Assembly: GCF_025698545.1 (NCBI RefSeq)
Contig: NC_068569.1
Location: 19,344,001 to 19,408,000 of the forward strand
DNA length: 64,000 bases
Direction: 5' to 3'
Source of the DNA: Gossypium raimondii
Taxonomy: Eukaryota > Streptophyta > Magnoliopsida > Malvales > Malvaceae
Numbering within the stretch: position 1 is the first letter of the stretch; each line of letters opens with the position of its first letter. A program made the translations under genes and the position numbers. Below are positions 24,831-36,479 of the stretch, in pieces. The notes beneath the pieces are model-generated. The model was given only the letters and a program-made list of their open reading frames with translations. It was not told where the DNA came from and made no database searches.

Positions 24831-25207
24831 TTATTGAAATTAGTTAAAGTATGAATATTGCATAGGTATAAATTCTTGATTTTAATTAAAGAATTGTATA
24901 ATATATATATGTAGGCATATATATGTATAAACTCTTGGATTTATTTGAAGTTATGTAACCCATAATTGTAAGAGAAGTTTTAAATAGATATGTACATGTG
25001 AATTATAATTTATATATATATATGCTATATTTGAATAAGCATGCTTACATATATGTATATGTTCTTATAATGAATTTTAAGTATGAGTGTTATATATATA
25101 TATATATATAAATATAAATGTACATCTATTATATATTTGATGAGCTAAAATTTAAAAGTATATGTATTGAAATTAGGTATGGAATTATATATTGATATAC
25201 ATGGTTG

Positions 25208-25211
<4 letters not shown>

Positions 25212-25249
<38 letters not shown>
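25212..25249. repeat. (TA)n microsatellite
   Basis: About 19 uninterrupted TA units within the nested solo LTR, the longest simple repeat seen in this window. Confidence 0.9.
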
Positions 25250-25251
<2 letters not shown>

Positions 25252-25445
25252 TTTAAGATTTGCATTGAATTAAAAGTATAAATTTTAAATGCTTGCATGA
25301 TTCAAACATGGACTACCCATTTTCTTGAGATAGAGTTGAGATAGTGAATTATATATAAATGTTATGAATGTATGTTGCTATTAAGAAATATACGAGAAAC
25401 ATCCTTGTATCTGTGAAATTGAGATTATCAGGCTAAGCGCCTAGC

Positions 25446-25655
25446 AGGCTACGTGCCGGTGATTTGAATCGGGTTATAAACCTAGCAGGCTATGTGCCGG
25501 TGATTTGAATCGGGTTATAAACCTAGTAGGCTACGTGCTAGTGATTTGAATCGGGTTATAAACCTAGCAGGATACGTGCCGGTGATTTGAATCAGGTTAT
25601 AAACCTAGCGAGCTACGTCTTGGTGATCCGAATCAAGCTATAAGTCTAGCGTCTA
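25446..25655 (+). repeat. 41-bp tandem repeat, about five copies
   Basis: Units begin AGGCTACGTGCCGGTGATTT and run through GGGTTATAAACCTAGC. Starts at 25446, 25487, 25528, 25569 and 25610 are exactly 41 bp apart. The first four are nearly identical and the fifth is diverged. Array and flanks belong to the solo LTR. Confidence 0.88.
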
Positions 25656-27947
25656 TGTCTTGTTGAATCTTTTTAATTAAGTGATTGTATACATTGAATA
25701 TATATATGTATATGATTTGGTTATTTATATTGGATTAATATATGAACATCATTGCTATGTTTTTGAAGAGCATTTAAAAGCTCGAATCTTTGTGTCTGTA
25801 AGTATATATATATATCTATCGTTAGGCATATGTGAACTAAAGTATATATACATATATGTGTGCATTCGGCAAGTGTGGCGATAAGTATATTTGGAATATA
25901 TATATATGCAATTAATGATGATGTATATAACTTAATTTTTATGTATATAATGATAATACAAGTGATCGTTAATCAGTATTTTGGATATGCTATAAACTTC
26001 TTGAGTTTTAGAAGCTTACTTTGATTGTTTTTGTTTATTTGTTTATAGATTTTGGAGACGCGTTACGAGTTCGGGATCGTCGACTTAGTCTATCACACTA
26101 TCGACCGTTCTTGGTATTTTGTATATTTTGAACTCGAACCTATGGCATGTATAGTCTAGTTAATATGTTTAAATTATTTTTTTTATATGTAAATATGAGC
26201 CATGCGAAAATGGCTTGTCTCTTTTCGTTTTGAATTTGGTATTAAAGAATATGTTTTAATGGTCTATTTCTTATGCTTAATTTCGGTTTAGTTAAAAATG
26301 GCTTGATCATTATGTTTAAACTTAGTTTTATATATATTCTAGGTGGAATGTTCAATGTGATTGATTTAAATGATTCGACTATGGCATAGGTCTATTTGTA
26401 TAAATGATAATTAGTATGATTGATAGCTTGATTATATTTCTTGATTGGCTGTGTTTGTTCGGTAATGCCTTGTAATCCTAATACGGCAACGTATACGGGT
26501 TAGGGGTATTACAAAGGGAATGAGTTTTGGGTTTTAAAATGGGTTCAAAATGGGCCATTTGCACTATTGGTCCTTTGTTTTTTTTTGGGTGATTAAATCA
26601 GTTTTTTTATATTTTTAAATTAGGCAATATATTTTAATGTTGTTTTTAGTTCAATCCATGTTGCTGCGCAGTACTTGACCGGTTTGGATAATTTGCTCTT
26701 TTGATCCTCCTTCATTACGCGTGATTTAATTTGCCCTTTTCTCATTTTCAATTTTCAATTTAGCCTTTAAATTCTATTTATTTTCAATATTAATCCTTAA
26801 TTTGTTATTATTTTTTAAAATACTGTTAAATTGTTTATTACTATATTATTATTAGCATTTATTATTATTATATTATATTATTATTATTATTATTATACAT
26901 ATATTATATGCGCATTATGTGATAATATTTATATGTATACACTTTAAACATTTTATATACTTTATTATTATTATTTATTATATATGCGTATATACATTTT
27001 ACTTTATAATATTTATATGCTTTCCATATTTTATAATCTATAGATGTTTATACATGCTTTTATATATGTATATATATTCATATATTATTCAAAACTTTTA
27101 TAAATATATTTTCCATATATTTTATATATACATATATGCCCATATTTTCATAATTATTAATACATTATGCTTACGTTTTTTATTTTTATGTCAACTCATT
27201 ATATTTTATAATTATGTTCTTCTTATAATTCATGTACATATATAATTTAAATTAAAGTAATGATTTCATGTTATGCATCAACATCTTATCATACTTTTAA
27301 AGAAAAATATATTTTGATTTTGGTCAAAATACTTAAATCATCATTTAAAAAAAAAAATTAAATATTTGGCAATCATGATTCTCGAGAAATATCGTGTCCT
27401 AACTTACTGGATCGTGATCATTTTTCGATAAATTTAGAAAGCTAAGTATTTATTTTACAATAAATTTGCAATTTTCAAATAAAACCTTATTCTCCGGAAT
27501 TCAAAATGTTGGGTCCTAACTTACTGGTCGTGACATTTCGTTATCTCGAAATAAGAATTTCTAAAACAAAAAGAAATATTCGGTATTTTGAAGATTTAAA
27601 ATATTGTGCCCTAACTTACTGGGTGTGGTGTTTTATCTCTTTGAAATGAGAATGTTTTGTCATTTTAAATCCATTCACGGGTTAAAAATTTCTATTTTAA
27701 ATCTTTTCAAATTTTCGACATCAAGACATAAAATAATCAAATTTGGTACCGATTTTTGGGCGTCACGAGGGTGCTAACCCTTCCTCATGCGTGAATCGAC
27801 TCCGAACTGTTTTCTCAAATTTTGCGACGAAATTGTTTTTTTGGTGAGCCGATCACACCTTAATAAAGGATCGGTGGCGACTCCAATTTTTGTTTTTAAA
27901 GTCGATAACTTTTATTTTTGTTTTCAAAAAATGGTTTCTACAACATA

Positions 27948-30900
27948 CTTTTATCATTTTATTCATCAGTCGTTAATTTGCTATTACACGCACTCATTTT
28001 AATCACTCAACTTTAGTAAATTTTCATTTTGGTCATTCATTTTGTCTTTTAATTTCTTTTGTTTTCTTTTTATTTTTAAGATTTAATTCTATTTTGCAGG
28101 AAAATATGAGTTTTATACGGAAAAATACAAGTTAGAAAAATAAATTTATCTTTTAATTTCATTTATTTTTAAAATTAATTTTAGTTCTTTTCTTAGTAAA
28201 GGGAAGGGAAAACCTAGGGTTTTACATGGAATTACCGGATTTTTATAAGAAAAACTTGAGTTTTTATGGAATTTTTTTCATTTTCTTTTCCTTTTGCTTT
28301 TCTGAAATTAATTTTAGTTTTTCCAGTAAAAGAAAAAGAATGAGTTTTATAGGAAATTGCTTGGATTTTTTTATGAAAACTTGGATTTTATAGGAAAACC
28401 CATTTTATTTTTTAATTTCCTTTTATCTTTTTTAGAATTAATTAATTTTTTTTAGTAAAAGGAAAAATCTTTGGTTTTATAGGAAATTACTTGAGGTTTT
28501 ACAAAGAAAAACTTGAGTTTGTACATGGAATTGAGTTACAAGTGAAAACTTGGGTTTCAACTCAAGAACTGAATAACTCAATTCCTGTAAAATTTTAAGT
28601 TTTTAAATAATAAAATTAATTCTAAAAAGGAAAACAAGTGATCAAAATGAAAAGTTATTAAAGTTGGATGACTAAAATGAATGTACATAATGACAAATTA
28701 ATAGGGGTGATTAATACGATAAAACTATATAATAATAGTGATTAAAATGATAATTTTGTAACAACAGTGCTCATATTACAAACATCTTTATTTTAGCTGC
28801 CGAAAAGGAAAAATTATAAGAGATGAGTAACTAATTACATAATTTATCCAAAATAAAAATACATAAATGGAAAACATAACGATTTCTTTTAACTTATCAA
28901 ATTATGATCCTTAAGTTAAACCCTTTGGTTTTGATATAATTTAGCCAAAGGTGACATTTGAACTCAATCATACGTTTTTTTTTATTAAAACTTCTATATG
29001 AAATAAAAGTAGTGAAAATCATCCTTGAAAAAGGAATACTAAAAATCATAACAGTCGTGAACCTACTCTATCCGTATGTCGGTGAAATTAACTACCACAT
29101 CGTATACATATAATGTAAATTTATGTGGCAACGAATAAAAGTAGTAAAATTAAAATAGAAAGGAGATGAGGAGATCCCAAATTTGTCAAACTGGTCGGTC
29201 CTCAAATTAATGTATCTTCTTCTTGGTCAATCCCAGTCTTCTAGGAGGCATTTGGGATAAGCTTGGATATTTGACACATCAATAGTATCCATTTTTCACG
29301 TTTTAGTTTCGATTTTCTTTACCATCAATCAAACCCTAAATTGTTATTTATTGAAAAATAAAATACTTTTATATCAAATCCATTTTTTTATAATTAATAA
29401 TTTTAAAATTCAATAATATAATTGAATATAAATTTTGACTCCATCCAATATCTACTACTATATATTTAACGGACCAATCTTTCTTAAATAAAATAAATAA
29501 TTAGATATTTTAATTCATTTAAAACTTGACATACATTATCTACGTATCCAATAAGTTTTTGTCGAGTTTTAAATAAATTAAAAATATTTAATTTGTATAA
29601 TATCTATTAAATATTGATGAAAAAATTCTTAATCAATAGGATAGAAATATTAGATTAATTTAAAATTTTAACTACGGTTATATTAATAAATTTAATTATT
29701 AAATTATTAAAATTCTAATGATAACATATAAAATTATTATTTTAATTTTAAACCTTGTTATAACGTGTCAAAATTTAAGCAAAAAGCAAAAGCAAACAGA
29801 CGAAAGGGAGCAATCAGATTTGTAAATCAATTTAAAATACAGATATGATTTGAAAATGGGAATACCAACTACCCTACTTTTATTTTTAATTTTTCGAAAC
29901 CTACCTACTTTATTAAAATTATTTCTTTCCTGCTTTTATCCTTTTCATTAAATTGACAAATTCTTACCTCTACTACATGTATTTTTATTTATTTTGGCTG
30001 CGTGTTTATTTGTATACATTTGTAGAATTATCGAAGGTAATGTGTTAGCCCAAATAGAGTTATAGCAATTTAAATTCAATAACATGTCCTTTTTTTAAAT
30101 ATATTTATTCTTTTTGATACCGTGTTTAGAATTATTTTTAACATTTTTTCAATCATTAAATAGGAGGGTAATGCACTTTAATGCGTTTAAATTCACGTCC
30201 TCCTGATAGAACATTGATGCTAATCGAATTAACACTCAATCGACTCCACATATCATTTTAGAACTTTGAAATAACATTTATAATATTTTCTTAAAGTTTC
30301 TTGGGCACGTTTTAGACACGTAGTTGAACTAACAAAATTGATGTGAAATTTTGTTTTACTTTTTTCTTTTTTGGGTAAACTATACGTAATGGAGAGAATT
30401 TTATTTTCAATATAGAAAAATCAAAGAAAGGTCACCTATGTATACCATATTTATACAAACCCATACAGTAAACCTCTTGTTTTGGAAAATTTAGTCTGCT
30501 TAGATTTATGATTTATCATTAAACCAACAACTTGACCTAATTTGGAGCTCTCACCACTCAAATTTAACCATTTGTTTTCTCCATAACTCTTCCTCCTTAT
30601 TGCTAAATGATTAGTGTCATGAAGTGGAAAAAATCCCATTCCCATTGCCTGAGGGAAATATGTTATGGGCCTCGAATATAATGTTGTCGCCTAACAACCC
30701 TTATATTTCCCAGGCCATTTGCTCAGGTCTTTCCATAAAGTCTCCAAGAAAAAGATAATGCACATTTTTTTCAAGGTTAACATATCTCATAGGATTTTAT
30801 ACTCTTTCACGTTTAATATTTTTATTTTATTTTCAGAATTTAATCTATTTATTTTTCAGTTCAATTATTAACACTGATTTTTTGTTAAATTTGTTGGCAT

Positions 30901-31158
30901 AATATTTTAAGATAAAAAAATACTTATTTGGTAGCAATATAACTAAAAAATATATTAGAATGAACCTGAATTTAACAAACAATGTTAACAGTTAGATTGA
31001 AATTTTAAAATCTAAAAAATAAAATACTAAATGAAATAAAAAAATTAAATTACAAATTTACTAAAAATACATAGATTTATGACATATTTTAACCCAATAA
31101 TATTATATTTCACATGGAAACTTTACATTAATTCTCTTAGTATTAGTTTGTTTCATAT
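27948..31158. other. AT-rich intergenic DNA
   Basis: No coding region could be supported. Apart from diverged repeats at 28080-28570, it holds scattered A/T runs and short frames without features. A CTCAAA-rich frame at 30451-30645 on the minus strand lacks any family resemblance. Confidence 0.5.
28080..28570. repeat. Imperfect repeats of about 120-130 bp
   Basis: Phrases such as GGTTTTATAGGAAATTACTTG, AAAACTTGAGTTT and TTTTAATTTCCTTT recur three to four times in the same order (near 28087, 28200, 28325 and 28455), with heavy divergence and indels. The origin is unknown. Confidence 0.4.
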
Positions 31159-31717
31159 TTACATGATGGAGCAGGCATTAGGGTTTTCATCACTGAACAT
31201 GTTGGAGTAGCGGTCGTCGACGGTGGTCTCAGTGATGTTGGCAGTGTCGGGAACCTTCCTGACATGATTGGGTGGTGCCTTCTTGTCATAAGCTTGAGCC
31301 ACGTAAGGGTTCGCCACGAGGTTGTATGGCACATAGGGCCACAGCTCCACCTTCTTCTTGGTCGTCTGGGCTGCCGCCAGTACTTTCTTTGGCTCTACGT
31401 TACCCGTCACCGTCGCCTTTTGCTGCTTCAAGTCCACGTCCACAGACTTAGCCCCTACAAAAACCACAAACAACAGCATTAAACAACCTCAATAAAAAGA
31501 AAAATGTGAGGAGTAGTCTTACTATGGAATAAAACTGTTTCAGTTTAATTGTAATAATACCCTTAACTCCGGAGAGAACTTTCTTGACCTTACGGGCACA
31601 ACCTTCACAATCCATCCTGATTTTGAGAGCTACAGTTTGAGTTTGCTTCTTCTTCTTTTTCTTCTTCATGCTGCTAAGCAAGTCGGAGATGTACTCCAAG
31701 GTGCCTTCCACCCCCAT
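31159..31717 (-). CDS. Heavy-metal-associated isoprenylated plant protein (HIPP)
   Basis: Two exons, 31561-31717 and 31159-31454, joined in phase through a 106-bp GT..AG intron, give 150 residues. The start has MGVEGTLEYISDLL, typical of the HIPP20-HIPP26 clade. A lysine run (residues 18-24) precedes an HMA domain (about 27-90) whose metal-binding motif MDCEGC is at 35-40. The C-terminus holds VELWPYVPYNLVANPY, FSDENPNAC and the CaaX box CSIM (147-150) for farnesylation. HIPPs are cytosolic, membrane-tethered or nuclear metallochaperone-like proteins linked to cadmium and stress responses; the role of this one is inferred. The fold usually follows residue 53, where the intron falls. No defects seen. 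Confidence 0.95.
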
Positions 31718-31764
31718 TTTGTGTTAACTTTTCACACGAATGAGTGTTTTTCTGCCGGTGTGTG

Positions 31765-31774
31765 TATTTATATA
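31765..31774 (-). promoter_or_regulatory. TATA box of the HIPP gene
   Basis: Minus-strand TATATAAATA lies 48 bp upstream of the ATG, and an ATTGG (CCAAT-type) motif lies just upstream at 31778-31782. This predicts a very short 5' UTR. Confidence 0.65.
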
Positions 31775-31782
31775 AACCAATG

Positions 31783-33641
31783 GCTAGCTAAGTAGGTTAA
31801 GAAGGAAGCAAATCTTGGAAGGGTTTGAATTGGATTTGGGTCTAAACAAGTTAAGACATAGATTTATTGTAGGATATTTAGGTTGAAGAAAACGACTAAT
31901 ATGCTTGTATGGATATATAAAATAAGAGAGGAACGTAAAGAGTAGAGAAAAAGGAAGAAGGTAGGGTTAGAGTGGTCATGGGCATGGCTAAGCTTGTATG
32001 GATTTTATAGCGACTAAAGTAAACGCGTCCTTAAAAAGAATATTAAAATCAACTTTAGAAATAAAAATGACGCTAATTTAATTTTACTGCTAAGATATTA
32101 GAAAAATGCTTTAACTTTTTTCTTTTTCTTTTCTAATGAAGGAAACATATTCAAAAGGAAATGCTTTGAACCTTAATCTTTTACTTGATTTAACTATCGG
32201 AACGAGCTTAGTAACTAATCTTTTAGATTCGTAGGTTCATGAAGAGGTAGATATTGACAACAAATTTTAAAATTATTCTATCTTTGAAAATGAAACCTTG
32301 ACTATTGATTAAAGTAAAAAAACTCAAAATAAATAAATAAATAAATTTCAATATTTAAATTTTATTCTCTAATAATTTCAAATAATAAAAAGTGGATATA
32401 TTTTCCAAATTATGCGATTTCTTGAAGAAAATCAAGAAGATCTCTGATGATCCCCATATGTTTTGATGTAACATAAACGTTTTTAAAATTAAATACTATA
32501 AATTACTATACATCTTTTTAGCTCATCCAAGTCCATGCATTAAAAATAGAAAAACTTGGTTTTCATTTCATTTTCCGTGTGATCAATAATGGAGAAACGT
32601 TGCGCGATGACATCAGAAGTTGCCACGTAGGAGGTGGAGGAGAGCAACACGTGGACATGGAAGCTTCAAAGTGGGGTTAGCAGTAGAAACGTGTTGGTCA
32701 TCCCACTCAAGAAATTGTTTTGATTGATTGGATTTTGATTTGGCGGTGGCATTGTAGAAAAATTAAAATAAAAATTAATTGAGACTTGCTGAAAATAGTG
32801 AGGAAGCACAAGCACTGACAGATGGCCCAAAGTAGGCCCACTTCCACCATCTCCCTCAAATATTCAAGGTTTAGATTAAAACATGAATCTTTAACACTTA
32901 AAAGTTGTCAATTCAATTAAAATTTGATATACAAAATTATAAGAGTGCTTTTTTATATTTTATAAATCAATAAAAGAAATTAAAATAATGGCATTTCAAC
33001 CATATGTAAAATTTTAACTTGACCATCACAGTATTATTTGATTTTATATAAATTTTTGGTGGAAATTTTTAATAAATGTATCTATTACATATTTCTTATC
33101 AGTATAATATAAATATAGTATATTTCTATATATAACGTAAGTTATATTGAAATGAGTTTTTTTGTCTTTTATATTTGATTTAATATCAATAAAAACTTAT
33201 ATAAAATTTGAATCTAAAACATAATGAATTTTAAGTATATAAATTTATCTATTCAACTAAAACTTTATTTATTTTTCATTTAAACTTTTAATAAATTATT
33301 TATTAATGAGATTACTATTTGGTATCTTGGTAGTGTAATTTTTAACTTCATAACCAAAATTTATAAATTATCATGTATCGCATTTTTTAATAATTTAATA
33401 TAGAATAATATTTTAGTACACCTTAAAGGACACTTGTTATCACCAATTCCTTGCCCACCAGCAGTGTCCAAATTATTTTCCTTATCAGTTATTTGGGCAA
33501 ATTGTTAAATCCATAATTAAATTAAATTGGTGATAAATATCAAATTTATTGATTATTTAATTTTACTATATCTTGTAAAATATTAAATTTAAACCCGCTT
33601 ATAAAATATATAAAAGAAAAAAGTCTACCAATAGTTAATGG
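31783..33641. other. Intergenic DNA upstream of the HIPP gene
   Basis: AT-rich with no coding region. It includes a more GC-rich patch at 32580-32720 with ACGT-core motifs and then featureless AT-rich DNA up to the CACTA target duplication GGT (33642-33644). Confidence 0.5.
32648..32653. promoter_or_regulatory. G-box (CACGTG), candidate HIPP promoter element
   Basis: AACACGTGGAC is a palindromic G-box/ABRE-like site about 930 bp upstream of the HIPP start, with GCCACGTAGG 30 bp away. Such sites bind bZIP and bHLH factors in ABA and stress responses. The link to this gene rests only on position. Confidence 0.3.
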
Positions 33642-33644
33642 GGT

Positions 33645-34225
33645 CACTACACCAAAACAGGCTTTTAGCGGCGCTTTTTACGCCTTTAGCGGCGCTAAAA
33701 AGCGCCGCAGATACTTTTAGCGGCGTTTTGAAAAGCGCCGCAACGCTAATGAATGCGCCGCTAACTTTAGCGGCGTTTTTAGAAATAAACGCCGCTAAAG
33801 GTGTTGGTCTATAGCGGCGCTTCAAGCACAAACGCCGCTGAAGACTAAGACCTTTAGCGGCGCTTTAGTGGAAGCGCCGCTATAGATCAGGGTCTTTAGC
33901 GGCGTTTTTTTCTCAAACGCCGGAATAGACCCTGATCTATAGCGGCGCTTTGACTACAAACGCCACTAAAGAACCTAATCTTTAGCGGCGCTTTCCCCTA
34001 AAACGCCGCAATAGATCCTGATTTATAGCGGTAACCACAAAACGCCACTAAAGAACCTAATCTTTAGCGGCGCTTTCCCCAAAAACGCCGCTAAAGACCA
34101 TGATCTTTAGTGGCGCTTTTTCCACAAACGCCGCTAAAGACCCTTATCTTTAGCGGCGCTTTGACCAAAAACGCCACTAAAGGCCAACACCTTTAGTGGC
34201 GTTTTTTTTTAAAACGCCACTAAAT
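33645..34225. repeat. Left subterminal repeats of the CACTA element
   Basis: More than a dozen copies of CTTTAGCGGCG(C/T)TTT and its complement AAACGCCGCTAAAG alternate with AT or purine spacers, so neighbouring copies can pair into hairpins. In En/Spm, subterminal motifs bind the element's own DNA-binding protein; the role here is inferred by analogy. Confidence 0.88.
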
Positions 34226-34449
34226 TTGGCAGATTTGTAAAATAAATTTTTTTATATTTTCAGCCCTCCTGTAAAAACAAATCAGAAGAAATCATATCTA
34301 AACCAGCCAAAAGTAATAAATCTATATATTAAACAAATAATAAATATCAATAAATAAAATAAATTTCGTATTATTCTTAGAAAAATATTAAAAGTTAAAA
34401 TGGTAATTAAAAGTCAAAATCGAAGTATATTTACACGATAGTCTAAGAC

Positions 34450-36350
34450 GGCAATTGCTATGCATTGTTGAAACATCTTCATCATGCTCAAGTCTTTCTG
34501 GAGTTCATCGAACTTTGACGCCGCTCTGCTTCCCTCGCCGCACCTCTCGCTTCCTCGCTTTAGCCTCTGCTTCCTTCATTGCATTTCAGATTTCTCTAGC
34601 CGCCTCTACTTCTCTTCTTGCCAGATCTGCTTTAAGTCTTCTTTGGAGTTCTTCATACTTTCGTTGAACCTCAGCTTCTCTCGCTGCTGCATCTGCTTTC
34701 AGTTGTAGCTGGAGTTCTTCATATCTTTTTTGAACCTCAGCTTCTCTCGATGTTGCCTCTGCTTTAAGTTGTGTAATTTGCTCAATTGTTGTCGCTTGCA
34801 TCTGAGCCATCTGGTCTCTTAACCTCTGAACTTTAGCTTCGGCTCGACTCCCCGAAGGCATATATTGTTGCGAGCTAGATCCAAAATATTGGGATAGGTT
34901 AACAAAAGATCCTTGAAATCGAACCCGACCATACCTTTCAGGACCCAAAACTTCAGTGATAATCCGGTTATCAATGTCGTCAATATGAACAGAACTATCA
35001 CTGGAAGCAATCGCTTCGTACTCCACCTTTTTATCCTTTAATTTTTCCTAAAAAATAAATCCTATAGTTAGGAACGCAATATATATTAAAAAAACCCAAT
35101 GCAACATAACTTAACAATATTTGCATTACAATAAATGAAATAAATCATTAGAAAATAAACACTATAAATTATTAAAACAATTTAAATTGTATTAATTAAG
35201 CAAACGTACCATAATTTACAGACTTGAGAGTCATAGGGTTTCCATCTTTCTTCCTATGTGTAATGTCAAAAGTTGAAGGCGTCCAACTTTTGACCGACGA
35301 CGATTCCTACAATACAATAGTAAAAATATTAATGTAAGTAAGTAATAAATATCGCCAATATTAAAAATTGAAAATACCTCTGCATGAGCTACACACGCAA
35401 AACTTTTCGACCAATTTGTGTGAGTGAATTTTTTGTTCTTTGCCTACTTTTTTTCCAACTTCTTCACGATCCTACATTATGAAATTATTAGTACGTTAAT
35501 TAGGAAATACTATACACCAAAGTAATTACAAAATTTTATAAGTTACACATACCTCTCCTTTCTTCGAAGTCCAAAATCTAACGACCTCTTCCCATTGGTA
35601 CCTCAGCATTCCCGGCGGGACATTTTGTAATCTCTCCTTGAGTGTTGTTTTTGTCTTAAAATAGTCTTTCTTTAAAGTGCTCTTATGGTCTCTCCATCTT
35701 TTTCCCAATGCCTTCTTTACATAAGCATCGGAGACCTCTAGAGTAAATCTCGCCTACAAAAAGCACAACTTAAGAAAATAAATGTAAACGAAACTTAAAC
35801 CCAAGTATTATAAATGACATACACGTTTTGTTACCTTAATGTTATCCGAGCTTGGTTCTTGTTACTCTCGGGCACTTTATGCCATGACTCAAGTTAATGG
35901 GTAACATATTTGCATTCCGTGCTAGAATGCCCATGTATCTGCTAAAAGCGAGCTTCGATCCAACAGTGACCAAGCTATTACTGGATACTTGGACACGCTC
36001 GACTGGATCTAGGTCGTATAAATCGCTTTCGATACAGTACCGTACGTCCGCGACCTCTCCGCGTCCGACCAGTTTCATCTGAAAAATAAAAGTATTGTAA
36101 TATACGAAATTTAAAAAAAAAACAAACAAGAAGTCAACACACATGTAAATTAAATGTTAAATTACTTTGAACTTCTATAGGTTCCTCAGGTGTAACCGGA
36201 ACATTCGAAGATCCAATAGCAGTCTGTTGTTCAAGGTCTTTGTTTGTTTCATGAGTTTGGAGTACCTTGAACAATGTGGTGCGATCGCACTTTTCTTCTA
36301 GGCATTTTATCTGCAATACAAATAAATTTGTTGAAAACTTAGTATACAAT
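34450..36350 (-). pseudogene. Second CACTA gene: Transposase_24-like plus coiled coil
   Basis: Minus-strand pieces: WRDHKSTLKKDYF and NVPPGMLRYQWEEVVRFW (35526-35708) fit the plant Ptta/En/Spm transposase family; a 146-codon frame (34586-35026) has SQYFGSSSQQYMPSGSRAE followed by a heptad-like coiled coil rich in EAEVQKRYEELQ repeats. The 36134-36349 and 35842-36144 frames lie upstream in the same direction and are probably further exons. Exon joins could not be settled. The same C-terminal exon recurs in the right-hand copy at 62298-62771. Confidence 0.65.
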
Positions 36351-36479
36351 TACAACAATAATATCACATATAAAATAGTTGAAATGTCATCATTCGTAGA
36401 TGTAATTAGATAATCGTAAAAGCTTACTACATTATAATTCGTAAATCTCTTCATCCGTATCCTGGCGGACCCATTGAAA

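Larger units (their letters stand above)
23512..26513 (+). mobile_element. 3.0-kb solo LTR of another family nested in the 3' LTR
   Basis: 3,002 bp, starts TGTAACAACCCGG and ends GGGGTATTACA, flanked by identical pentamers AAGGG (23507-23511 and 26514-26518). The intact 5' LTR reads AAAGGGAATGAG at the matching place, confirming the target. No primer site, polypurine tract or coding region follows, so it is a solo LTR. Inside are long TA runs and a 41-bp tandem repeat. The family is not identified; TGTAACA-type termini are common among plant Gypsy LTRs. Orientation is arbitrary. Confidence 0.85.
10292..27942 (+). mobile_element. Gypsy retrotransposon, Tat/Ogre lineage, nested and inactivated
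   Basis: A 17,651-bp element (14.6 kb without its insert) with LTRs at 10292-12354 and 22889-27942, both starting TG and ending CA, flanked by identical target duplications ACATA (10287-10291 and 27943-27947). Order: LTR, primer site, leader, gag, protease, G-patch, putative intron, RT, RNase H, archaeal-type RNase H, integrase, 3' UTR with tandem repeats, polypurine tract, LTR. The second RNase H, long LTRs, G-patch and protease-RT intron place it in the Tat/Ogre group. Seven in-frame stops and a frameshift inactivate it, and a 3-kb solo LTR interrupts its 3' LTR. Confidence 0.93.
22889..27942 (+). repeat. 3' LTR of the Tat/Ogre element, split by an insertion
   Basis: LTR parts 22889-23511 and 26519-27942 match the 5' LTR; the intervening DNA is a solo LTR plus one copy of its target duplication. 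It ends GTTTCTACA, with one change from the 5' LTR end, and is followed by ACATA. Confidence 0.92.

Noticed and set aside
25446..25655. CRISPR-like regular repeats
   Set aside because: The 41-bp units are contiguous with no unique spacers, in plant LTR DNA.
34455..34708. Plus-strand Ser/Leu-rich frames
   Set aside because: Antisense to the coiled-coil exon of the second CACTA gene.
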